NCBI GenBank assembly: GCA_025350085.1
Contig: JANXYI010000444.1
Location: forward strand, 1-13,126
DNA: 13,126 nucleotides
Source of the DNA: Deltaproteobacteria bacterium
GTDB lineage: Bacteria > Desulfobacterota > Desulfovibrionia > Desulfovibrionales > Desulfovibrionaceae
Direction: 5' to 3'
The notes under the pieces were generated by a model that was not told the DNA's origin, did not search any database, and saw only the letters and a list, made by a program, of their open reading frames with translations. Below, in pieces: positions 7,268 through 13,126 of this stretch (position 1 is its first letter; every line of letters begins with the position of its first letter). The position numbers and the translations under genes are program-made.

Positions 7268-8446
7268 CTACGCCTTCTTGGCGAGGTAGTCGTTGACGAT
7301 GTCCAGGTCCTTGTCGCCCCGGCCGGAGAGGCAGACCACCACGTTGCTGCCGGGCTGCATGTCCTTGGCCGTTTTGAGCACCCAGCCGAGCGCGTGGGAG
7401 CTCTCCAGGGCGGGCATGATGCCCTCGTGGCGCGACAGGGTGACGAAGGCATCAAGGGCCACGTCGTCGGTGACAGACACGTACTGGGCCCGGCCAGAGG
7501 CCTGGTAGGCCGCGTGCTCCGGGCCCACGCCCGGATAGTCCAAGCCCGGCGCGATGGAGTGCGAGGGCAGGATCTGGCCGTCAGGCGTCTGGATGAGCTG
7601 GGTATGCATGCCGTGCAGCACGCCGGGCGAGCCCTGCTTGGACAGCGGGGCCGAGTGCCAGTCCCCGGGCTGGCCGCTCCCGGCCGCCTCCACGCCCACG
7701 AGCTTGACCGAGGCGTCGGGCACGAACTCGTGGAACGCGCCGATGGCGTTGCTGCCGCCGCCCACGCAGGCCACGACATAGTCCGGCAGGGCACCGGCCT
7801 GGGCCAGCATCTGCACGCGCGCCTCGCGGCTGATCACGGCCTGCAGCTCGCGCACCAGGAGCGGAAAGGGGTGCGGCCCGGCCGCGGTGCCGAAGCAGTA
7901 GTGCGTGGTCTGCTGCTCCGCTATCCAGGCGCGCAGGGCGGCGTTGATGGCGTCCTTCAGGGTCTTGGTGCCTGACTCGACAGCCACGACCTCGGCGCCG
8001 AAGAGCTTCATGCGCCGCACGTTGAGGCTCTGGCGCTCCACGTCGAGCGCGCCCATGTAGATGACGCAGTCCAGCCCGAAGCGCGCGGCAGCCAGCGCCG
8101 TGGCCACGCCGTGCTGGCCTGCGCCGGTCTCGGCCAAGAGGCGCGTCTTGCCGAGCTTTTTGCAGAGCAGCGCCTGGCCGATGGTGTTGTTGACCTTGTG
8201 CGCGCCGCCGTGGGCCAGGTCCTCGCGCTTGAGCCAGAGCCTGATGCCCAGGTCGCGCGAGAGGTTGGGGCAGAAGGTGAGCGCCGTGGGCCGACCCACG
8301 AAGTGCGCCAGCTCGCTTTTGAGCTCGTCCTGGAATTCCCGGGAGGGCAGGATGCGCTCCATGGCCTCCTCGAGCTCGAGCAGCGGCGGCATGAGCAGCT
8401 CAGGCACGAACTGCCCGCCGAATGCGCCGAAATAGCCTTTCTTCAC
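7268..8446 (-). CDS. trpB: Tryptophan synthase beta subunit
   Basis: A 392-residue PLP enzyme that condenses indole with serine to give tryptophan. The N-terminus KKGYFGAFGGQFVPELLMP is typical of the TrpB1 type that pairs with TrpA. The PLP lysine is Lys84 in KREDLAHGGAHKVNN (73-87). AETGAGQHGVATA (105-117) contains the catalytic glutamate, Glu106. GPHPFPLLVREL (190-201) and the phosphate-binding GGGSNA (229-234) follow. GTG at 8446 is chosen over a more distal in-frame GTG because it matches the family N-terminus and has AAGGGG seven bases ahead. Its GTG overlaps the trpF stop in a 4-base GTGA, indicating translational coupling. Confidence 0.97.
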   Translation of the reverse strand: MKKGYFGAFGGQFVPELLMPPLLELEEAMERILPSREFQDELKSELAHFVGRPTALTFCPNLSRDLGIRLWLKREDLAHGGAHKVNNTIGQALLCKKLGKTRLLAETGAGQHGVATALAAARFGLDCVIYMGALDVERQSLNVRRMKLFGAEVVAVESGTKTLKDAINAALRAWIAEQQTTHYCFGTAAGPHPFPLLVRELQAVISREARVQMLAQAGALPDYVVACVGGGSNAIGAFHEFVPDASVKLVGVEAAGSGQPGDWHSAPLSKQGSPGVLHGMHTQLIQTPDGQILPSHSIAPGLDYPGVGPEHAAYQASGRAQYVSVTDDVALDAFVTLSRHEGIMPALESSHALGWVLKTAKDMQPGSNVVVCLSGRGDKDLDIVNDYLAKKA

Positions 8447-9123
8447 GGGGTCACCCCTTGCGTTTGGGCCGCACACCTGAGCGCATCAATGGCGTCAAAT
8501 GCCGCGCGCAGCCTCGTTTCATCCTTGACGCCCGGCGCGGATTCCACGCCGGAATTGAGGTCCAGGCCTGCGGGCCCGAACCGGGAAAGCATGTGGGAAA
8601 CGTTGTCCGGGCCCAGGCCCCCAGCCAGCAGCCAGGGCCGCGGAAATTTGGCCGCGGCCAAAATATCACCCCCTGCGGAAGGGTCGATTTCCCGGCCGTG
8701 CCCGCCGCCGCCGCTGCCTGCGTCGGCCAGGAACATGCCGCAATGGGGCGCGAAGCGGTCGAGCTCGGCCTGGAAGGCCTCGGCGCTCACGGCCTTTTCC
8801 GGCCAGACCACCTTGATGATGCGCTCCGGGCCCATGCGCGCGGCCAGGGCCTGGCAGAAGGACTCGCTCTGGCCGCCGTGGAGCTGCGCCAGGTCCAGGC
8901 GCCCGGCGGCCATGATGCCCAGCGCCTCCATGGACTTCTGCCCCACGAACACGCCCACCTTGCGCACCCCAGGCACCTTGAGGCCTGCCGGGAATTCCGG
9001 CGTGGTGTTGCGCGGGCTGCCGGGGTGGAAGATGAAGCCGAGCAGGTCCGCGCCAAGTCCGGCGCAGAGCAGGGCATCCTGCTCGCGGGTCATCCCACAG
9101 ATTTTAACCAGCAGTTTGTTCAT
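8443..9123 (-). CDS. trpF: Phosphoribosylanthranilate isomerase
   Basis: A 226-residue TIM-barrel enzyme that isomerises N-(5'-phosphoribosyl)anthranilate to the carboxyphenylamino-deoxyribulose phosphate used by TrpC. Signatures are VKICGMT (6-12) with general base Cys9, GFIFHPGSPR (29-38), KVGVFV (55-60), LAQLHG (78-83), LADAGSGGGGHG (132-143) with general acid Asp134, LLAGGLGPDNV (165-175) and LDLNSGVESAPGVKD (187-201). The phosphate site here reads DLNSGVE, where SSGVE is usual. The start codon overlaps the trpC stop as ATGA. It is a stand-alone protein, not fused to TrpC as in enterobacteria. Confidence 0.96.
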   Translation of the reverse strand: MNKLLVKICGMTREQDALLCAGLGADLLGFIFHPGSPRNTTPEFPAGLKVPGVRKVGVFVGQKSMEALGIMAAGRLDLAQLHGGQSESFCQALAARMGPERIIKVVWPEKAVSAEAFQAELDRFAPHCGMFLADAGSGGGGHGREIDPSAGGDILAAAKFPRPWLLAGGLGPDNVSHMLSRFGPAGLDLNSGVESAPGVKDETRLRAAFDAIDALRCAAQTQGVTP

Positions 9124-9935
9124 GCCGGTTTGCCTCTCTGCTCGCGGCGCGAAGAGGCCACGTCGGTGAGCTTTTTCAGCGCCGCGCCAGGGTCGCTTTG
9201 GCTCATGAGCGAGGTGCCGACGAGTACGGCGTCAAAGCCCAGGTCGGCCATCTCGGTCAGCTGCTCCGGCGCGTCCAGGCCCGAGGCGCTGATCCACAGC
9301 TCGCCGGGGTTCTTCATTGGCGCCAGGCGGCGCGAGATGCCGAGGTCCGTCACCAGGCGGTCCAGGTCGCGGTTGTTGACCTGGATGATCTCGGCCCCGG
9401 CCCAGCGCGCCATGTCCAGGTCGGTGGCGTCAAAGACCTCGCACACGGCCTCCAGGCCGAAGCGCGCGCATTCGGCCAGCATGGCCCGCACCTCGGCCGT
9501 GCTGGAAAACATGCGCATGATGAGCAGGAGCGCCGAGGCCGGTGTGGCCGCGGTCTCGGTCACCTGTAGCGGGTCGATGAGGAAGTCCTTGCGCAGCATG
9601 GACCTGCCTGCAAAGGCCATGTCGTCCAGGAAGCGCAGGTCGCCCTGGAAATGCGCCTCCTCGGTGAGTACGGAGAAGGCCGCGGCTCCGCCCTCTGCAT
9701 ACATGCGGGCCGCGCCCGCCGGGGTCAGCTCCAGGTTGATGACCCCGCGCGAGGGCGAGGCGCGTTTGTACTCGGCGATGACCGCGGGCGGGCCAGCGGT
9801 CCGGAGCGCCCGCGCAAAGCCCGGACGCTCGCCGTTACCGGCGAAGACCCGGGGCTCGGGCAGCTGCCCGGCCTGGGCCAGCTGGCGCAGGCGGGCGATG
9901 CCCGGCAGCTGCGCCTCGCGGAAGCGCTCGAGCAT
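9120..9935 (-). CDS. trpC: Indole-3-glycerol phosphate synthase
   Basis: A 271-residue TIM-barrel enzyme that closes the indole ring. Conserved segments are AEYKRASPSRG (54-64), SVLTEEAHFQGDL (88-100), LRKDFLIDP (114-122) with the catalytic lysine Lys116, CEVFDA (165-170) and VNNRDL (186-191). GTSLM (240-244) forms the last phosphate loop. The usual ESG motif near the end of the barrel reads SASG (216-219), so the conserved glutamate is an alanine. ATG at 9935 gives the common MLERFREA N-terminus and starts one base after the trpD stop. GTG at 9944 (three residues longer, with AGGGG about 8 bases ahead) is a real alternative start. Confidence 0.94.
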   Translation of the reverse strand: MLERFREAQLPGIARLRQLAQAGQLPEPRVFAGNGERPGFARALRTAGPPAVIAEYKRASPSRGVINLELTPAGAARMYAEGGAAAFSVLTEEAHFQGDLRFLDDMAFAGRSMLRKDFLIDPLQVTETAATPASALLLIMRMFSSTAEVRAMLAECARFGLEAVCEVFDATDLDMARWAGAEIIQVNNRDLDRLVTDLGISRRLAPMKNPGELWISASGLDAPEQLTEMADLGFDAVLVGTSLMSQSDPGAALKKLTDVASSRREQRGKPA

Positions 9936-9936
9936 G

Positions 9937-10962
9937 CTATTCACCGGCAAAGCCCCTGGCCGCGCCGTCGGCCACGGCCTGCCTGGCCTCGCGCAGGCAC
10001 CCGGACAGGTCTTGGCCCGTGACCAGGTGCAGGGCAGCGCCCAGGTTCAGCGCGGTCATGTCCTGCATGGCCGCATTGGCGCGGCCTGTGAGGACGTCCC
10101 TCAAGGCGGCCAGGGCAGAGGGCTTGTCGGCCACGCGCACCAGGTCCGGGTCGTGGTCCGGGATGCCGAACTCGCGTGGGTCCAGGCTAAACGGCGTCAC
10201 CTGGCCTTGGTCCAGGGCAAAACCCTCGGCCGGGCCAAAGGGCGTCAGCTCGTCGAAGCCGCCCGCGCCGGTGTCGCCAACGGTTCCGTGGATGACAAAG
10301 GCGGTCAGCTCCGGCGCGGTGAGGGCCAGGGTGTCGGCCACGAGCCGGAGCGCGCGCCTGCTGCCCACGCCCAGGAGCTGGTGCGAGGGCCGGGCAGGGT
10401 TCAAAAGCGGGCCCATGAGGTTGAACAGGGTGCGCACGCCGAGTTCCCGGCGCACGGGCGCGATGTGCGCAAAGGCCGGGTGATAGCCGGGCGCGAAGAG
10501 AAACACGAAGCTCGTGCGCGCCAGCTCTGCCGCCACCTCGTCCGGGCCGGTGTCCAGCCGGATGCCCAGGCCCTCGAGGGCGTCGGCGCTGCCGGAGGAC
10601 GAGGACACGGCGCGGTTGCCGTGCTTGACCACGCGGTGGCCCAGGGCCGCCAGGTACAGCGAGACCGCAGTGGAGCAGTTGAAGCTGTTGGAGCGGTCGC
10701 CGCCGGTGCCCACGATGTCGATGATGGGCCGGTCCTGGGGCAGGCCGGTGACCAGGCGCGCGCGCGCCAGGCCCGCAGTCGCCGCCGCGGCCAGCTCCAG
10801 CGGGGTCTCGCCCTTGGCCCGCAGGCCCATGAGCAGGGCCCCGGCCTGGGCCGGGCTCAGGTCGCCCTCGAAGAGTTCGCCGAAGGCAAAGGCCGCCTGT
10901 TCGGCGGTCAGGTCGCTCCCATTGCCCAGGGTGTCCAGGATGTCGCGCATGTTCTCGGCCAT
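9937..10962 (-). CDS. trpD: Anthranilate phosphoribosyltransferase
   Basis: A 341-residue enzyme that transfers phosphoribose from PRPP to anthranilate. An N-terminal helical domain (1-70) precedes the PRPP-binding loop DIVGTGGDRSNSFNCST (82-98). The second conserved segment is KHGNRAVSSSSGSADALEGLG (113-133), followed by HPAFAHIAPVRRELGVRTLFN (161-181) and GPLLNPA (184-190), which contribute to anthranilate binding and dimer contacts. Two adjacent ATG codons begin the frame (10965 and 10962). I chose the second because GGGGAG then has a 6-base spacing. The frame is open further upstream but overlaps trpG. It is not fused to TrpG, unlike in E. coli, and follows it by 17 bases. Confidence 0.97.
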   Translation of the reverse strand: MAENMRDILDTLGNGSDLTAEQAAFAFGELFEGDLSPAQAGALLMGLRAKGETPLELAAAATAGLARARLVTGLPQDRPIIDIVGTGGDRSNSFNCSTAVSLYLAALGHRVVKHGNRAVSSSSGSADALEGLGIRLDTGPDEVAAELARTSFVFLFAPGYHPAFAHIAPVRRELGVRTLFNLMGPLLNPARPSHQLLGVGSRRALRLVADTLALTAPELTAFVIHGTVGDTGAGGFDELTPFGPAEGFALDQGQVTPFSLDPREFGIPDHDPDLVRVADKPSALAALRDVLTGRANAAMQDMTALNLGAALHLVTGQDLSGCLREARQAVADGAARGFAGE

Positions 10963-10979
10963 CATTCGCTCCCCGGCCT

Positions 10980-11570
10980 TCAGGCGGCCTGTTTGCTGCG
11001 TTTCAGGAAATTGGCCAGGAGCTTGGGCCCGTCCGGAGTCAGGATGGACTCCGGGTGGAACTGCACCCCGCACCAGGGGCGGTCGGTATAGCACATGCCC
11101 ATGACTTCGCCCTCGGCTGTCCGGGCCGTGACGCGCAGCTTTTCGGGCGCCTCATGGGCCAGGACCAGCAGGGAATGGTAGCGGCAGACCTCAAAGGGGT
11201 TCGGCAGCCCGGCGAAGACGTCGGTGTTGTCGTGCTCCACGGGCGAGGTTTTGCCGTGCATGATGCGCTCGGCCCGGACAACGCTGGCCCCGGCAAAGTG
11301 GCCCAGGGTCTGGTGGCCCAGGCACACGCCCAGGGTCGGCACATCCATGCCGGTCTTTTCCAGCAGGGCCAGGAACTTCAGGCAATTGCCCGCGTTCTCC
11401 GGGCGGCTCGGGCCAGGCGACAGGCACACCCGCGTCAGCCCGGCCACAAAGGCCGGGTCCAGCAGCTCCTGGCGGTCGTTGCGCAGCACCAGCGGGTCGG
11501 CCCCGAGCTGCTGGAAGGCCTGCACCAGATTGAAGGTGAAGGAGTCGAAGTTATCGATCAGCAAAAACAT
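10980..11570 (-). CDS. trpG: Anthranilate synthase glutamine amidotransferase subunit
   Basis: A 196-residue class I glutamine amidotransferase that supplies ammonia to TrpE. It has the N-terminal LIDNFDSFTFNLVQ, the oxyanion-loop segment SPGPSRPENAG (51-61), the nucleophile Cys83 in LGVCLGHQ (80-87), HGK (105-107), and the His172/Glu174 pair in VQFHPES. A PabA partner for aminodeoxychorismate synthase is the main alternative. Its place directly after trpE makes TrpG the right name, although one protein may serve both roles. ATG at 11570 has AAGGGGG six bases ahead. The frame also opens with a TTG six bases earlier, which lacks a spaced ribosome site. It overlaps the end of trpE by 20 bases. 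Confidence 0.96.
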   Translation of the reverse strand: MFLLIDNFDSFTFNLVQAFQQLGADPLVLRNDRQELLDPAFVAGLTRVCLSPGPSRPENAGNCLKFLALLEKTGMDVPTLGVCLGHQTLGHFAGASVVRAERIMHGKTSPVEHDNTDVFAGLPNPFEVCRYHSLLVLAHEAPEKLRVTARTAEGEVMGMCYTDRPWCGVQFHPESILTPDGPKLLANFLKRSKQAA

Positions 11571-12963
11571 CGCCAACCCCCTTGGAGGACAAAATCTCGC
11601 GGATGATGCGGGCCTTGTTGTTGCACTCCAGCCACTCTTTTTCCGGGTCCGAGTCGTAGACCAGCCCGGCCCCGGCCTGCCAGGAGCACACGCCGTCGCG
11701 CATCCACATGCTGCGGATGGTGATCCCGGTGCCCAGGTGCACCGGACCCTTGCCCAGGCCCAGCCAGCCCATGGCCCCGGCGTATGGCCCGCGGTCGATC
11801 TTCTCCACCTTGGCGATGGTCTCCATGGCCCAGATCTTGGGAGCGCCGGCCACGGTGCCGGCCGGGAAGGTGGCCTGGAGCACGTCGAAGGCGTCCAGGC
11901 CGTCCTTGAGGTTGGCCTCCACGTAGCTGGTCAGGTGCATGACGTGGGAGAAGCGCTCCACGCACATGAACTTGGCCACCTCCACGCTGCCCGGTGTGGC
12001 GATGCGGCCCAGGTCGTTGCGGCCGAGGTCCACCAGCATCACGTGCTCGGCGCGTTCCTTGGGGTCGGCCAAAAGCTCGCGCTCAAAGGCCATGTCCAGG
12101 GCCTCGGTCTCGCCGCGCGGGCGGGTTCCGGCAATGGGCCGGACCTCAAGCCTGCCGCCGTCGCATTTCACCAGCATCTCTGGCGAGCTTCCGAGCAGGG
12201 TCTCGTCCTCGAAGCGCATGAAGAACATGAACGGCGAGGGGTTGGCCTGGCGCAGGCGGCGGTACACGCCAAAGGGCTGGCCCGCAAAGGGCGTCTCGAA
12301 ACGCACCGAGAACACGAGCTGGATGCCCTCGCCCTCGGTGATGAGTTCCTTGGCCCTCCGCACCCAGTCCATGTACTCCTCGCGGCCCGGGGAAGCCGTG
12401 GGCTCAAAGGCCTCCAGCTCAAAGGACCCGGCGTCGCCCAGCCTGGCGGGCTTGGGGCCGCCGTTGTCGTCGAGGGAGAGGTAGCAGCAGCGGTGGCGCA
12501 AATGGTCGTAGAGCACCACCTGGCCGGGCAGCACCAGGCGCGTCTCGGCCTTTTCCGGCGGCAGGGCGGCCTTCAGCTTCGGTTCCAGCATGCCGCCGAT
12601 GCCGTAGCCCAGGTAGCCGTATAGGGCGCGAGTGAGCGCGGGCAGGGGCTCGCGGTAGCTGGGCTGCTCGATCTCGATGGCGCGCAGCAGCTGGCGCACG
12701 CCCTGCATGTAGTCCAGGCCGTCCAGGGCCGAGAGCTCGCGCAGGCGCTCGTCGCGGATGGTGAGTGCCAGCTTGCCGTGCTTCTGCTCGGCCAAAAGGC
12801 GGAAGTCCCAGGCGATGAGGCTGTAGCGGCCCAGCCGTCCGTCGACCTCGGCGCTTTCGAGCAGGATGCCCGGGGCCGTGCCCACCAGGCCCAGGTACAG
12901 GCTGATGGGGGTCTGCACGTCGGCCGGGAGCCATTTTCCATAGTGCTTCAGGCGAATGTCCAT
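11551..12963 (-). CDS. trpE: Anthranilate synthase component I
   Basis: A 470-residue chorismate-using enzyme that makes anthranilate with ammonia from TrpG, the committed step of tryptophan synthesis. The N-terminal domain holds the tryptophan feedback site motif LLES (34-37) and GRYSLI (45-50), so feedback inhibition is expected. The catalytic domain shows RPIAGTRPRG (275-284), LVDLGRNDLGR (310-320), HLTSYVEA (343-350), FPAGTVAGAPKIWAMETI (366-383) and GTGITIRS (411-418). PIAGT fits anthranilate synthase better than the PIKGT of PabB. ATG at 12963 is preceded by GGAGG with a 5-base spacing. The intrinsic terminator of the trp attenuator ends 17 bases before it. Confidence 0.97.
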   Translation of the reverse strand: MDIRLKHYGKWLPADVQTPISLYLGLVGTAPGILLESAEVDGRLGRYSLIAWDFRLLAEQKHGKLALTIRDERLRELSALDGLDYMQGVRQLLRAIEIEQPSYREPLPALTRALYGYLGYGIGGMLEPKLKAALPPEKAETRLVLPGQVVLYDHLRHRCCYLSLDDNGGPKPARLGDAGSFELEAFEPTASPGREEYMDWVRRAKELITEGEGIQLVFSVRFETPFAGQPFGVYRRLRQANPSPFMFFMRFEDETLLGSSPEMLVKCDGGRLEVRPIAGTRPRGETEALDMAFERELLADPKERAEHVMLVDLGRNDLGRIATPGSVEVAKFMCVERFSHVMHLTSYVEANLKDGLDAFDVLQATFPAGTVAGAPKIWAMETIAKVEKIDRGPYAGAMGWLGLGKGPVHLGTGITIRSMWMRDGVCSWQAGAGLVYDSDPEKEWLECNNKARIIREILSSKGVGDVFADR

Positions 12964-12980
12964 TCAGTCCTCCGGTTCAT

Positions 12981-13016
12981 AAAAAAAATGCCGCGACCCT
13001 CTGAGAGGGACGCGGC
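12981..13016 (-). terminator. trp attenuator terminator (3:4 helix and T-run)
   Basis: On the minus strand the arm GCCGCGTCCCTC (from 13016 down) pairs with GAGGGTCGCGGC (ending at 12990), with one internal T-T mismatch and a tight loop near 13003. After one A come eight T residues (12988 to 12981). This is an intrinsic terminator placed between the leader peptide and trpE, with the trpE ribosome site only a few bases downstream. Termination here would stop the operon before its first gene. Confidence 0.92.
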
Positions 13017-13060
13017 CAGCAGTTGTCATTGTTTCGCCCTGGGGCGAAAGCCGCGTCCCT
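13006..13060 (-). promoter_or_regulatory. trp attenuator antiterminator (2:3 helix)
   Basis: Segment 2 (13060 to 13050, AGGGACGCGGC) is perfectly complementary over 11 bases to segment 3 (13016 to 13006, GCCGCGTCCCT), which is also the 5' arm of the terminator, so the two structures exclude each other. A further hairpin, TTTCGCC/GGCGAAA with loop CCAG (13049 to 13032), sits inside the 2:3 loop. Segment 2 begins within the leader stop codon. A ribosome finishing the leader would cover segment 2 and allow termination, while one stalled at the Trp codons would leave it free. Confidence 0.88.
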
Positions 13061-13126
13061 ATGCCTTGTCGCGCCACCACCAGGAGGCCCTGGCGGAAAG
13101 CAGGTCCAGATCGCCCCCGGCGGCGA
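13059..13126 (-). CDS. trpL: trp leader peptide, 3' part (start lies beyond the window)
   Basis: The reading frame that ends at TAG (13061-13059) encodes a peptide ending ARASWWWRDKA, with three consecutive TGG codons at 13082-13074. Four sense codons separate the last Trp codon from the stop, and the stop overlaps antiterminator segment 2. No ATG, GTG or TTG occurs in frame within the 22 visible codons, so the start is presumably beyond 13126 and the leader is longer than the 14 residues known in E. coli. Three tandem Trp codons followed by mutually exclusive helices just before trpE make a regulatory leader the best reading. The C-terminal end of a longer unrelated protein cannot be excluded from this window alone. 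Confidence 0.82.
   Translation of the reverse strand, partial: AAGGDLDLLSARASWWWRDKA

Noticed and set aside
8422..11091. Very long plus-strand open frame (889 codons) across trpF, trpC and trpD, and similar frames at 6263-7975 and 11224-12624
   Set aside because: These are mirror frames of well-supported trp genes. Their Ala/Gly/Gln/Arg-rich translations show no domain, and they span several genes.

Overview
The window is GC-rich DNA with strong third-position GC bias. Long open frames on the opposite strand are shadows of real genes. Gene content, monofunctional Trp enzymes, the panC/panD/metK neighbourhood and GC-rich hairpin repeats between genes suggest a sulfate-reducing deltaproteobacterium of the Desulfovibrio type (Desulfovibrionaceae). 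That assignment is an inference from style; no rRNA or other taxonomic marker is present.

Layout. (1) Positions 1-104 hold a hairpin-rich intergenic repeat, cut by the window edge. (2) Positions 105-3691, minus strand, hold a likely three-gene transcript. It encodes a large protein with a GAF-like region, two degenerate GGDEF domains and C-terminal TPRs, then a small three-helix membrane protein, then a TVP38/TMEM64 (VTT-domain) membrane protein. (3) Positions 3692-3814 are a divergent intergenic gap. (4) Positions 3815-6226, plus strand, hold panC, panD (TTG start) and metK, closely spaced, followed by a strong intrinsic terminator. (5) Positions 6290-6478, between the convergent metK and trpA genes, are filled by two tail-to-tail hairpin repeats. 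One is clearly homologous to the repeat at the window start. (6) Positions 6479-12963, minus strand, hold a complete, tightly packed seven-gene tryptophan operon, trpE-G-D-C-F-B-A, which carries chorismate to tryptophan. (7) Positions 12964-13126 hold the trp leader: the end of a leader peptide with three consecutive Trp codons, an antiterminator/terminator pair of alternative helices and a T-run just before the trpE ribosome site. This is a classical ribosome-mediated attenuator.

How the parts work together. TrpE/TrpG make anthranilate, and TrpD, TrpF and TrpC convert it to indole-glycerol phosphate. TrpA/TrpB then make tryptophan, and scarcity of charged tRNA-Trp should relieve attenuation. 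PanC and PanD supply pantothenate (the CoA precursor), and MetK makes S-adenosylmethionine. The three-gene membrane/signalling group has no assigned pathway.

I found no phage, IS element, CRISPR array, tRNA or rRNA. Nothing here is clearly a new defence or mobile system. The features most worth a second look are the trp leader, the dispersed hairpin repeat family and the double-degenerate GGDEF-TPR protein.
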